The notes beneath the pieces are model-generated. The model did no database searches. It was not told where the DNA came from and saw only the letters and a program-made list of their open reading frames with translations. From Spirodela intermedia (lineage: Eukaryota > Streptophyta > Magnoliopsida > Alismatales > Araceae): 64,000 nucleotides of DNA. Made by a program: the position numbers and the translations under genes. Shown here piece by piece: positions 1 through 12,100 of this stretch. The DNA is taken from contig LR746270.1 of NCBI GenBank assembly GCA_902729315.2, positions 3,620,501 through 3,684,500 of the forward strand. Direction: 5' to 3'. Each line of letters begins with the position of its first letter. Within the stretch, counting starts at the first letter, position 1.

Positions 1-240
1 GCGCATCCGCGTTCTTCGACGCAGATGGGCTCTCCGTTGTATCTTCCCTTTAATTTTCTTCACCTTGGGGATTAATCGTTGACAGCCTGAACGAACTTTT
101 GTGCGATCGGAGTTGTAATTTTCTCAATTTAAGACATGTTAAACTCATCGACAACTTATCCCTGGAAATTGATACCAATTTCTGCTGGGTTTTCTGCTAG
201 AGATCCTGACGCTTTTTCTGGCTCCGATACGTATGTTTAG

Positions 241-3200
241 GTCGCCATTACTCCTGAAATCCAGTCGAAGGCACTGAACATGTCTATAATCGGTGAGCTT
301 GTTCAAAAGTATGGAGAATCGCATCTGGGAAAGCGACAGCCGGTTTATGATCGCAGAAAAGGCTTGTACACGGCTGGCCCTCTGCCGTTCGACTCGAAGG
401 AATTTGGGATCGAGTTGAAGGGGAAGGACGAATCCAGGCATGCCCATTTTGAGCTTCCCTTTGCAGTTTTATTTATTTTCTCTTTAAATTCAATTAAATG
501 CCACTCTCTTGCGGCTTTGGTTTTTTTTTCTTATGAAGATCAAGGAAATTCAAAGTGGCCATCAAATTAGTGGGGAAGGCTGATCTCACCCACCTCCATG
601 AGTTCATGGCGGGCAGGCATTTGGATGAACCAAAGGAATCTATTCATGCACTCGATGTCGTCTTAAGACAGACTCCCTCTCTCAGGTAAACGTATCGCGT
701 GGCTAATCTTGCAGGTCTACGTTCGGTGTCCTATTCCTGTGCAACTGAGTGTTTTTTAATTCATCTCTGTGCCAGCTATGTGACAGTGGCAAGGTCTTTC
801 TTCTCACCATTGCTGGGGGACATGTTCTCCATTGGAGGTGGTGTTGAGGGCTGGAGGGGTTTCTATTCAAGTCTTCGTCCGACCCAGATGGGACTTTCAC
901 TAAACATTGGTAATTTTTATGGAAAATTTTAGCATTCTTCTCGTTCAGTTTTCCCCTAGAGTTGATACTTATGATGTTACTCTCTCCATCCATAACTCAT
1001 TTGGCAGATATTTCGGCTACCTCATTTTACAAGCCAGTAATGGTGACAGAATTTGTCGCCGAGTACCTCGCTCTCATTCCCCGGGCCATGACTGGGCCAC
1101 TCAGTGACACTGATCGGATTAGGGTCTGTATGATGATCAGTTGGCCTTCTCCAAACTTTTTTTTTTTTTTTCTTCTTCTTCTGGGTACTTGTTGAACCCG
1201 TATTTCTGTCTACGAGTTCACGTCTTCATTCATTCTCATCATCTAACGACAGATCAAGAAGGCTCTCAGAGGGATCAAAGTTCAGGTAACTCACAGGGCA
1301 GAAGCAGTCCGGCGATACCGTGTCACTGGGATATCTTCAGCGCCAGCAAAAGAGTTAATGTACTGTATTAACTGATAGAACAAGACCCTCGATTATTAGG
1401 CTCCAGCTGTTGTCATTTTCTAATTTTGATTGTGCTCATTATTTTCAGTTGGTTAATCAGGTTTTCTGCGGATGATCAAGAGACTGCAAAGATATCTGTT
1501 GTTCGGTATTTCAAGGAGAAGTATAAACTCCAACTGAAGCACATCAACTGGCCCTGTCTTCTGTCAGGAAGTGATACGAGGCCAATATATTTACCGATGG
1601 AGGTTCTCCTGATGCAATTTGTTCATCACAGTGCGCTTCACCTATGAATTCATCTTCTTTTTTTTTTCTTTTTGCATTCAAGCTTCCTTGTTGATACCAG
1701 GTGTGTAGAATTGTGGAGGGACAGAGGTACACCAAAAAGTTGAATGAACGACAAGTAACAGCAATCCTCAGGGCAACATGCAGGCGCCCAAATGAGAGGG
1801 AACGAAGTATTGCAGCTGTAGGTCCTTCCTTCCTCCTCTTTGGTTCGATGCTCTCATTACTCCTTTCGGATTCCGTCTCCTCTGTTTACGTTATTTATGA
1901 CTGACTCTATAAAATTTTAGTTGGTTGTTGGAAGCAGATATGCCAATGACAAGTATGTGAAAGAGTTTGGGATCAGCGTGGGCAATGAACTCTGTACGAT
2001 TGAGGGTCGGGTGCTTCCACCTCCAATGGTGAGGACTTTTCGTTCTATAGTAATCTGGCTTCTTCGAAAGTGGATGAATGTGGGCTGACTTTTTTTCTGG
2101 ATATTACAGCTCAAGTACCACGAGAGTGGTCAACACAAAGAGTGCCAGCCAGCGGCTGGACAATGGAATATGAGAAATAAGGTGACAAGATGTCTCATTT
2201 AGTGTTCGATGAACAGTCCCACGCATCTCATCCTTAACTTATTTATTTTTAATTTATTTTTATCTCGATTCCTTTGGACATTGATTTACATACATGAAGG
2301 GTTTAAATAATGATGCTCTACCCGCTTCCATTAAGGCACAAATACTGATCTCACCGGCTTTGGTGATTCCCAGAGGATGGTTAATGGTGGGACTGTGAAG
2401 TACTGGGCATGCTTGAATCTGTCAAATTGGGACAACAATCAGGTAGATGATTTCTGTCGTCGTCTGGGATCCAGGTGTCAGGAAATCGGCATGGTACACC
2501 CCAATTCTTCTGTCCTTGCGCCTTTCCCTTGCAAAACTCTGGGATTTTTCCTGTGATGAAAATATACATCCCTTTTCTCTCATCATGATCTTGGTGCAGT
2601 CTTTCGAGCAACAACCAGTGATAGATACTCATCGGGCACCTGTAGAAAGAGTGGAGGAAGCTCTGAAAGACATCGACGACAGGACTACTGCCATTTTGAA
2701 GAAGCAAGGTGAGGGGAAGCGTCTCCAGCTGCTGATGGTTATATTGCCCGGAAAGGGTTGGTTCTATGGTGAGTTATCATCTACCATCGTCCTAGTCTGG
2801 AATTATTTAGTTCAACATATTATATCTTCCACTGTTGTCGTTTACTTTCTCCGCAGGCAAGATCAAGAGAATATGTGAGACCGAGCTGGGTATCGTTTCC
2901 CAGTGCTGCCAATTGAGACACGTCTGGGGATGCAATGATCAGTATTTGGAAAATGTTTCGTTGAAGATCAATGTGAAGGTTTGCTGTGTCATCTCCTCCA
3001 AGTTCCTCTTTTTTTGTGCTTATTTCTAAATCTCAGATAGTATAAAATAAACACGGATGGCATTTTCCCGAATTAACGAATTTCTATGATATTCCATAAG
3101 ACCATAGTACATCGTTGATGTGGCAGGTCAACGGAAGGAACACTGTTCTTTTGGATGCTATGACGAAAAGGGGGATACCATTCATTACCGACAGACCCAC

Positions 3201-4931
3201 CATAATCTTCGGCGCAGATGTCACTCATCCTGCACCCGGAGAAGATTCCACCCCTTCTATCGCAGCGGTATGATTTTCTATTCTTTCTCGTAATATTTAA
3301 ATTTTTAACAACATTTTTCTCCATTTTCTTCTGACTTTTTACGCCCAACTGCTCTTCTCAGGTTGTTGCCTCCATGGATTGGCCGGAAGTGACGAACTAT
3401 CGGTGCCTGGTCTCTGCCCAAACCCGCAGGCAAGAGATGATAAAGGATCTATTCATACCTCCCCAGGGTGACCGCCCAGTTGGGGGCATGATCAGGTTTA
3501 CTTAAAAAGGAATTTTATTCTTTTATTATTATTCTTTCCAATTTTTCACACATCCTTCCGCCTTCTTAACAACCCTTCCCGTTCTGCAGGGATCATCTGC
3601 TTGCGTTCTACCAGAAATCCCGGCGCAAACCAGAGCGTATCATATTCTACAGGTTTTCTACTCACCGATGCTGCTATTAATTTTATAGACGTTGGATAAC
3701 CTTTTATAGCCGTTAATCAATTGTCAATGGAGGCTGCAGGGACGGTGTCAGCGAAGGTCAGTTCAATGAGGTCCTCCTATATGAAATGGATGCTATACGC
3801 AAGGTGGCGATTTTTTCGCCCTTCTTCTTCAATCGAGTCTTCTCCCCCACCGCCTCCTGTTTCTTTCTTTTCTTCTTCGACTTGAAGCTTCAACCCCAAG
3901 GAGAAGTCTCTTCTCACTACTCGCCGTCTGCTGTCGTCGTGTTCCCAGGGCTGTCTGTCCCTGCAGGCAGAGTATCTTCCCCCGGTGACATTCGTCGTGG
4001 TGCAGAAGAGGCATCACACGAGGTTCTTCCCTCGTGATCGTGCAAACACTGACAGAAGCGGGAACGTTCTACCTGGTCTGAGAATCGGAAAAGTCTTGAT
4101 TTTTTTTCTTTATTATTATTATTTTTACTACTGAGGTTGGGATCTTGATGGATGATGATTCTTCTGCTTCCACTGTTTTTCCAGGCACTGTCGTGGACAC
4201 CGGCATCTGTCATCCTACGCAGTTTGACTTCTACCTTTGCAGCCACGCGGGAATCCAGGTCAGCTGATCCTCTGTAATCCGTAAGTGGCACAGGTTTGAC
4301 TCTTTTTCGCACTCTAACCCTTTATCTTTTTTTGCGCCGTGATGTCTGTCTTCAGGGAACCAGCAGACCCACCCATTACCACGTCTTGTTCGACGAAAAT
4401 GGCTTCTCTGCTGATGCCCTTCAAACGTTGACGAACAACCTCTGCTATACGTAACCTCTTCTTCTCCCTCTCTCTCTCTCTCACTCACTCACTCTCACTC
4501 ACACACACATCCGCGCGTCTCTCTCAACATTTATCTAGTGACGCGATATATCTAGATATGCATGTTGATGGCCAATTCATTCATCTTTCAGATACGCTCG
4601 CTGCACTCGCTCAGTCTCAGTGGGTGTGTATCAAAGATTTACCATTTTTATCTCGGATTTTTGATTGGACGGGTTGATAAAGTCAACCTTCTCTCCAATC
4701 TCCACTGCAACGACCACCCCCTTCCCCCTCGGGCTGACGACTGTTGTTCTTGGTGCAGTCCCTCCTGCGTACTACGCCCACCTGGCGGCGTTCCGCGCGA
4801 GGCACTACGTAGATGGCGACGCTTCGGACAGGGACTCCAGCAGCGGCACCGTCGCCCGGGGGACGTCTGCGGGTGCAACCGTTCTCCCCAGCGTGCAGAA
4901 GATCGTGCAAGACGTCATGTTTTACTGCTGA
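241..4931 (+). CDS. AGO5: AGO5-like Argonaute, copy 1 (5' exon outside the window)
   Basis: Slicer-type Argonaute that binds small RNAs. I read 21 exons in one continuous frame, with no stop or frameshift: 241-437, 545-685, 776-909, 1008-1123, 1253-1359, 1461-1602, 1701-1817, 1921-2028, 2110-2181, 2374-2493, 2600-2768, 2857-2978, 3127-3267, 3362-3495, 3590-3652, 3740-3803, 3949-4075, 4185-4258, 4356-4450, 4592-4623 and 4759-4931 (815 codons plus TGA). The order is ArgoN, L1, PAZ, MID, PIWI, and the protein ends in VMFYC. The PIWI tetrad is present: GADVTHP, RQE, IIFYRDG and PTHYH. Motifs such as VVASMDWPE and [19 protein letters not shown] place it nearest AGO5/MEL1 in the AGO1/5/10 clade (judged from memory of the family). 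Exon 1, with the RG-rich N-terminus, must lie left of base 1; 1-240 reads as intron 1. The intron after exon 437 has a GC donor. Its inverted partner is at 8700-14121. Confidence 0.95.
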
Positions 4932-5140
4932 ATTTAATCTCTCCTTCTCTCTCTCTCTCTCTCTCTCGATCGACAGACTGATGCTTATTTTACGTGGTTC
5001 TTCTCAGATGGTTCGGTGTATATGAGGGTTTTGTTCATCGTACTTAGGGGGGGGTTTCTCAGTAGGCTCGTTGTATATTTGGGGGTTTTGTTCATCTTAT
5101 GGGGTTTTCCTCAGGATGTTTGGTGTATATTAAATATTTT
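4932..5140 (+). repeat. 3' flank of AGO copy 1: CT tract and G-rich ~50-bp imperfect repeat
   Basis: Just after the stop codon a CT microsatellite (about 4945-4967) is followed by roughly three imperfect units of about 50 bp (5000-5135). Each unit carries a T-rich block, a TCAG-like block, a GTGTATAT-like block and a GGGTTTTGTTCATC-like block. The other AGO copy shows related sequence in inverted orientation at about 8560-8690, so this is shared 3' flank. It probably serves as 3' UTR. No polyadenylation site was resolved. Confidence 0.6.
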
Positions 5141-5460
5141 CGATTTGATAAACTCAAGTTGTGGTTAGTTCTTAATGTATTAGAAAATCACTTAAATTTA
5201 AAGGTTTTCTTACAACATCTAGACCTCTAGATATTATTCACGTTGATTTATTTGGACCAAAAATTTCGAGTTTAAATGGTAAAGACATGGTTTTGTGATA
5301 GTGGATGATTTCAGGTGGTAGAGTGAGCCAAAATAGATTATTTACTAGCTATTTTAGCAATTTTTACGGATGATTAAGTCGAGTAAAAAGGGGATATTTT
5401 GCCTAAAATAGGGTTTGAGTGAAAAATAAAGAGATATTAGTTAGAGAGCTTATTATGGGT
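5140..5460 (+). mobile_element. Ty1/copia integrase relic (left arm)
   Basis: A degenerate copia pol fragment. Reading across frameshifts gives a TSRPLDIIHVDLFGP-like block followed by SSLNGKDMVL and a VIVDDF block, the conserved start of the copia integrase core. Stops and frame changes rule out function. A homologous relic lies in inverted orientation at about 8240-8520, so the fragment was present before, or was included in, the inverted duplication that carries the AGO genes. Confidence 0.75.
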
Positions 5461-5529
5461 TCGACGTGACGGCGCACTCGTACCCGTCGTAAATCTATGA
5501 TTTGGGCAACAACCGAGAAAGCCGTGGTT

Positions 5530-5648
5530 GGACCTGGATTAATTTGACTTTATTGGATCCCGGATGATCCGACCCAATAAAGAACCTCTACCCCCATCTT
5601 CCCCAAGATGGGACCTGCTTCTTCCGCAACTCAGGCGGCGCCGCTGGT

Positions 5649-5731
<83 letters not shown>

Positions 5732-5970
5732 GGGGGGGATTGTGATTGGTTGGCTTCGGGAGGGAGATTCAGATGGGAATTGCGATCCAGCTTACCTCGG
5801 GGGGGGGGAACTAAACATAATGGCGAGTGCTTCACCCTGTAGATGCCTGCTTTTGCTATCCGGAGCTTCAAATTGCATGCGGCAGCGGGCAGCAGAGGTG
5901 GGGAAGCGGAAGTGAGACGCAACTCTCCGACTTCGTCTTTGGCCGTCCGTGGCGGTGAGGGAGAACTGCG
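5530..5970 (+). repeat. Duplicated 5' flank of the TBL gene with lost start codon
   Basis: This stretch matches the region just upstream of the TBL start at about 14807-15180. Shared blocks include GATCCGACCCAATAA, CCATCTTCCCCAAGATGGGA, CTGCTTCTTCC, CGGGAGGGAGATTCAGATGG, and the block from GCAGAGGTGGGG to GGCGGTGAG that covers the TBL start. Here the start reads GTG instead of ATG, and similarity fades just afterwards. The copy carries a long CT/TA microsatellite (5653-5726) and an extra insert of about 70 bp near 5820-5890. No TBL coding frame follows. Confidence 0.85.
5653..5726. repeat. (CT)n(TA)n compound microsatellite
   Basis: About 30 bp of CT is followed directly by about 43 bp of TA. 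It interrupts the duplicated TBL 5' flank. It produces long Ser-Leu or Ile-Tyr reading frames on both strands that are not genes. Confidence 0.97.
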
Positions 5971-7600
5971 GGAACCGGGCAGAGGAGAAGAACCTCACAA
6001 GTATCAGAGAATATGACTCGCATGGAAGAGAAGTGGCTCGCGGATATTGACGGCGAATAATTGGATCGTGAGGAAGTATGAAGATTATAAAGAGGGGGGT
6101 GAGGGCGAAATGGAAGGGGACACGAGAGTATTCCTGATAGAACTTAGTTGGAAGTCAACCCTCGAAATGGTCTGTATCGAGGTATCTCTCCCCGCTCTCT
6201 CTCTATCGTTATCGTTATCTCTTTCTCCTAGAGTACTCTCCCTTGTAGCCTTCAACTTTCGTAGTGAGATCTCTCTCCATCCAAGCCCCAGCAGGCGGTC
6301 TGTATCGCCTAAGAGGGTAAGGGACCTATCAAACTGGTATCAGAGACACTCACTATGCCACCTAAGTTCAATGACGCACGAATAGAGCTCATCGAGAAAC
6401 AATAGGAAGAACTTAGCTTCGAAGATCGGCGTCGTCCCAGACGTCCCTTCCGAGAATAGCTTGCATGAGAGGGTTCAAGTTGACCAACACGACGAGAATA
6501 TCCTGCATGAGAGGGTTCAAGTTGCATGAGAAGACCAACGACTCACGAATGAGTCGAAGCGGATGACTGGGCCCCAAACAACTAAAGATATATATTAATC
6601 TGGGTTCTACACTGGTCTATAGTGATGAATCTCCATCTAGGTCGTCGCTAGTTCCCCCACATACTCCATTATCTTCTGGTTCCCTTGAACTAATGTTATT
6701 GATTTCGTCATTAGGCAGAATATCTCAAATTCATTATGTCGAGGGTCTGACACAGTGTGGGTTTCACTAGTCAAATATGTTAGATTCCTTTGACCGACTA
6801 AAAATCATCTCAACATACTCTCGCCACTATAATAACCTCAATCCATCGAACCTATACTTTTCAGGGATTTTAGAGAGTTCAAACCATCTTAGATACTCTT
6901 CTGTTGCAGTAACTGGCACCGGGGATAAGACGGGAGTCTCTTCCATTTATTAGGGTTTGCAGTCTCAACAAACACGGACCTTCGAAGCCCAGAAAGAATG
7001 AATGAACTACAGCTACTATGAGTCTCACAAGAGATTTCGAAGCTGACGATAGATAAGAGCTAGAACGGATGCACCTGATGCTTTGATATCATATCGCTTG
7101 ACAGGCCTCAATCGTTTGAGCTCATAGCCTGCCTGACGACGAACACAGAGGGTAACAATGTAAAATGAAATGTTCTTCAACTTAGGGCTCGTGGCCCTGT
7201 TAATTATCGGATCGAATCCAGGTTATAAGTGACCCGACCTAATAACGATAGGGATAATACGAAAAATAAAAAGATACAAAAGGTATAAGTATGAAGGATG
7301 CACAGACACCTCATCCTCCAACTTTATCCAAAACTTTTTAACATCATCACTTGATATTCTTCAGAATTTGGCCTGGCGTTCTCTTGGGGATTAAACTTAC
7401 GGCAGCTCTTTATAATTTTCATCAAATGAAAGGGTCTGACGTGAAGGGCATTCGCCGCCTGTTCTGAATACTAGCTACAGCGAGTGCTCTCTCTTTCTTT
7501 TTCTTCGTCTCTCTTATTCTCTATATGCTTTGCACGAGCAGAAATGCAGGGAGTACGAGACAAACCATTAGATTTAATTTGGGCTGATGTGATGACATGA
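5970..7600 (+). mobile_element. LTR-retroelement leader relic (PBS-like site, short gag start)
   Basis: No intact gene. TGGTATCAGAG at 6335-6345 matches the primer-binding site complementary to initiator tRNA-Met. An ATG at 6355 opens a 16-codon reading (MPPKFNDARIELIEKQ) that resembles a gag start and ends in TAG. Further on, a 12-bp block near 7080-7092 matches the same PBS on the opposite strand at 10 of 12 positions, suggesting a second, inverted leader relic. The rest is non-coding, with no LTR ends I could define. Confidence 0.5.
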
Positions 7601-7615
7601 ACCATTGTTGCGTCA

Positions 7616-7775
7616 CATGCGGCCACTTCTCCGTCACAAGTTCATCAAACATCAAATCCAGTGATATGGGTCACTGACGTTGCTCATGAGCCACTGTGTG
7701 TATATTTATTAGTCAAACCTTTTGATTTCCATAAAGATAGACAGCTATGGGTAAGTCGAATACCATGTTCTTATT
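7616..7775 (+). pseudogene. OSCA exon fragment (matches OSCA exon 6)
   Basis: The translated frame contains HQTSNPVIWVTDVAHEP and then DRQLW, matching QTSNPMIWVTDLAPEP and YRQLW in exon 6 of the intact OSCA gene in this window (48800-48960). Nucleotide similarity is clear over about 160 bp, ending in AGACAGCTATGG. No flanking OSCA exons were found beside it. It is a decayed fragment, not a functional exon. Confidence 0.85.
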
Positions 7776-8240
7776 AATTCTCTAATTTTATTTAGAAAGT
7801 CATCAAAATAGTATTTCCCTATACACTAATTTGAAATACTGGACTATTTAGTTTCTAAGTAAATCTACAGGTTGATAATGTGTAAAGATAAGATGTTGGT
7901 TTAGCTCAAGTAGCTTAAAGTTCAGGAGGGGGATGAAATATAGCTTTCCGTATATCTGATTCTCATAAGTTTCAATAAATGATTTGTTTAGTCACGTGCT
8001 ACATTCTCTAAAGTTAGCATAAGTTTCATTAAATTACGAGTTAAACATAGTGTGACTGAATTTAATTATTGAAATTTCAATAAATATATAAATTTCAGCT
8101 TTTTCGGCTGAATTCAGATACATGTGCTGAAGATTGAAGTGTGGATGAACCAAGAACAGAATATTATATGTTTAGGGTTATTACGTAACCAGTTATGAAA
8201 ACCTTTCTCCAAGTATAATGCAGAGGTAAGTTAGAATTGA
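7776..8240. other. AT-rich intergenic sequence, nothing recognised
   Basis: Stops in all frames and AT-rich composition. I see no gene, RNA or clear element end between the OSCA fragment and the right copia relic. Confidence 0.6.
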
Positions 8241-8520
8241 AAGCTATCGATCTAATTTCTCTTTACTTTTCGCTCAAAACCCTACTTTGGGCAAAAAGAA
8301 TACTCAAATTATCCTCTATAACATTTGTTAAATTTGCTAGTTAATAATCATCCACTATTACAAGCAATGTCTTGAGCTATTCAACTTGACACATTTGACG
8401 GTCCAAGTAAATCAACATAAACAATTTCAAGAGTTCTAGTGACAGAACCTTCAAAATTAGGGCATTTTATAATATATTTTCCTCTGACGCATGCTTCACT
8501 ATCAGGATCTTCATTAAACA
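8240..8520 (-). mobile_element. Ty1/copia integrase relic (right arm)
   Basis: On the minus strand this reads IKCPNFEGSVTRTLEIVYVDLLGP, a copia GAG-pre-integrase/integrase junction, and then decays into sequence homologous to the left relic at 5280-5460 (shared blocks such as ATAGTGGATGATT and AGTAGGGTTTTGAG). Together the two relics show that the AGO inverted repeat extends beyond the genes. Confidence 0.75.
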
Positions 8521-8699
8521 TACGTGATATAAACAGTAAACATTCCATTGCCAATGGTTCACGCCACCATAAGATGAACAACACCCAAAATATACACCCA
8601 AACTCATGAGAAAGAACCAGCGTGACGATCCCGCAGAGAACGATGCCCACTCAAAAAATACGTGACCATTGCAACAACGAGAGAGAGAGAGAGAGAGCC

Positions 8700-9132
8700 T
8701 CAGCAGTAGAACATGACGTCCTGCACGGTCGGCTTCACGCGGGGAAGAATGGTGAGAGCCGCAGACGTCCCCCGGGTGACGGTGCCGCTGCTGGAGTCTC
8801 TGTCCGACGCGCCTCCATCTATGTAGTACCTCGCGCGGAACGCCGCCAGGTGGGCGTAGTACGCAGGAGGGACTGCACCAAGAACAAGAGCAGTCAATTG
8901 CATAGCAGATAGGAAAGATGATCAGACTCATCAACCCGCCGAGGCAAGAATCCATGGTAAAATTGGTAATCTTTGATACCCACCCACTGAGACTGAGCGA
9001 GTGCAGCGAGCGTATCTGAAAGAGGAAAGAGATCACAGTCAACAAATATATATCTACTTATAGGAAGAGAGGTGGGGAGTCATGTGGGTGATTAATGTTG
9101 AGGCAGACGTGCGAGGGTGTGTATGTCTGTGC

Positions 9133-9169
<37 letters not shown>

Positions 9170-12100
9170 AGAGGTTACGTATAGCAGAGGTCGTTCGTCA
9201 AAGTCTGGAGGCCGTCAGCAGAGAATTTGTTTTCGTCGAACAGGACGTGGTAATGGGTGGGTCTGCTGGTTCCCTGAAGACAGGCATCACGGAGCAAAAG
9301 AAGATCAAAGAGTTAGAACACGAAAAAGAGTCAGCCCGTGCCACTAACGGATCTACGGACGATCAGCTGACTTGGATTCCCGCGTGGCTGCATAGGTAGA
9401 AGTCAAACTGCGTAGGATGACAGATGCTGGTGTCCACGACAGTGCCTGGAAAAACAGCGGAAGCAGAAAAATTGTCGTCAATCAAGATCCAAACCTCAGG
9501 GAGATGAAATACAATATAAAGAAGAAAACAAAATCAAAACTTCTATGATTTTTCAGACCAGGTAGAATGTTTCCGCTCCTGTCAGTCTTTCCATCTCGCG
9601 GGAAGAACCTCGTGTGATGCCTCTTCTGCACCACGACGAATGTCACCCGGGGGAGATACTCCGCCTGCAGGGACTGACAGGCCTGGGAACACGACGACGG
9701 CAGATGGCGGCGAGTCAGAAGAGACTTCTTCTAGGAGTTGAAGCTTCATGTCGAAGAAAAGAGAGAAACAGGAGGTGGTGGAGGAGAAGACTCGACTGAA
9801 GAAGGGTGAAAAAACCGCCACCTTGCGTATAGCATCCATTTCATACAGGAGGACCTCATTGAACTGACCTTCACTGACACCGTCCCTGCAGCCTCCACGG
9901 AAAATCGATTAACGGCTTTAAAAGGCTATCCAACGTCTATAAAATTAATTAGTAGCGAACCTGTAGAATATGATACGCTCTGGTTTCTGCCTGGATTTCT
10001 TGAAGAACGCAAGCAGATGATCCCTGCGGAACAGGAAGGAACGTCAGAGAGTGGAAGAGGGTATCGGAAAGATTCAACAATTATAATAATGTTCCTTTTT
10101 CAGTAAACCTGATCATGCCTCCAACTGGTTTTTCTCCCTGGGGGGGTATGAATAGATCCTTTATGATCTCTTGCCTGTGGGTTTGGTCAGAGACCAGGCA
10201 CCTATATTTAGTCACTTCGGGCCAATCCATGGAGGCTACCACCTGAGAACAGCAGCTGTTTGTAAATGTCAAAAGACAATGGAGAACAGCTATGATAAAA
10301 AAAAAATGAAAAATCCTACCAGAAAGTTTAGAAAATCATACCGCTGCGATGGAAGGTATGTGATCCTCTCCGGGGGCAGGATGAGTGACATCTGCACCGA
10401 AGATTATGGTGGGTTTATCTGTAATGAACGGCATCCGCCTTGTCACAGCATCCAGAAGAACAGTATTTCTTCCGTTCACCTATCTCATCAAATATGTAGC
10501 ATGGTCTCATGATTCCATAGATTTAGAAATAAGGTGTCCGGATTAATTTCATAATATACTAGACCTAGAAATAAGCAAAAAAAGAAGAGAAACCTTGACA
10601 TTAATCTTCAACGAGACATTGTCCAAATACTGACTATTGAATCTCATAATGTGTCTCGATAGGCAGCATTGGGAGACGATACCCAGATCAATCTCACATA
10701 TCCTCTTGATCTTGCCTGCATAAAAAATCCTAGGAGGATCAGTAAGTGAACTCAATGACACGAGTAGAAGATACGATGTCTAGAGCCAATCAAATTCCAG
10801 CCTAAGAGGATCATAGAAGATAGCTTACCATAGAATCCACCCTTTCCCGGCAAGATAACCATCAGCAGCTGGAGATGCTTCCCCTCACCCTGTGAATTCA
10901 AAATGGCAGAACTCTCTTCGTGGATGTGAACCAGAGCCGCCTCCAATTTTCCAAGAGGAGCCCGCAAAGTATCTATTACCGGTTGTGGCTCGAAGAACTG
11001 CAACAGGATCACGATGAGAGAGAAGGGACGAATATTTTATCAAAGACAAAAAGCCCAGATTTCTGCAATGAAAAAGAGCAAGGAAACAAGAATTGGGCCC
11101 GTACCATGCCTTTCTGCTGACAGGTGGATCCCAGCTGATAACAAAAATTATCTACCACCTCGTTCTGGCATCCTGAAAGATTCAAGCATGCCCAGTACTG
11201 CACCATCCCGCCATTAACCATCCTCTGCGAATCACCAGAGCTAATGAGATACCTCTGTGAAAGATTCATGGTTAAATGGAAGCGGGTAGAGCTGCAACCT
11301 GGTTAGAAATGACTGAGATGATAGGACAGTGGATGCACCAGCAGATAATTCATGTATGTATATCTAATTTCGAGGAATCAAGGTAATGGAAATCATTTAT
11401 CAAAAAAGAACATTTAACGACGAGGCATGGGACTGTGCTAAGAACAATACTAAGTGAAGCTTCTCGTCACCTTATTAGTCATATTCCATTGCCCAACTTC
11501 TGGCAGGCACTGTTTCTGCTGACCACTATCGTGGTACTTGAGCTGCCATATCCAGAAAAAAATGTCAGTCCATATTCATCCAACATTCGAAGAAGCCAGA
11601 TTACTATTGAAAGAAATGCCCTCACCATTGGAGGTGGAAGCACCCGACCTTCAATCGTACAGAGTTCTTTCCCGACGCTGATCCCAAACTCTTTCACAAA
11701 TTTGTCATTACCGTATCTGCCGCCAACATTCAACTAAACATTCACAGAGTCAGTCATAATGAACGTAAACAGAGAGGAAGGAATCGGAAACGAGTATGGA
11801 AAGACCTACAGCTGCAATAGACTGTTCCCTCTCCTTTGGTCGCCTGCATGTTGCCCTCAGCATATTTGTTACTTGCCGTTCATTCAATTTTTTGGTATAT
11901 CTCTGTCCCTCCACAATTCTGCACACCTGGACTCAAGTAGGAAGCTCCAATGAAAAACAACAGAAGGTGCAGTCACTAGTGAAGCGAACTGTGATGAACA
12001 AGTTGCACCAAGAGAACCTCCATTGGTAGATATATGGGGGTCTTATCACTTCCTGACTGAAGACACGGCCAGTTGGGAAGCTTCAAATGAACATTATACC

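Noticed and set aside
1449-1460. Alternative acceptor at 1448 adding four codons to AGO copy 1
   Set aside because: The acceptor at 1460 gives the conserved ELMFSADD junction, and copy 2 has only the equivalent site.
5600-5620. Small palindrome ATCTTCCCCAAGAT as a possible regulatory hairpin
   Set aside because: It is present in both the TBL flank and its copy simply because of the duplication, and is too short to support a claim.
5539-5922. Long frames of Ser-Leu or Ile-Tyr repeats on both strands
   Set aside because: They only translate the CT/TA microsatellite and the duplicated TBL flank. No conserved domain, and both strands are open for the same reason.
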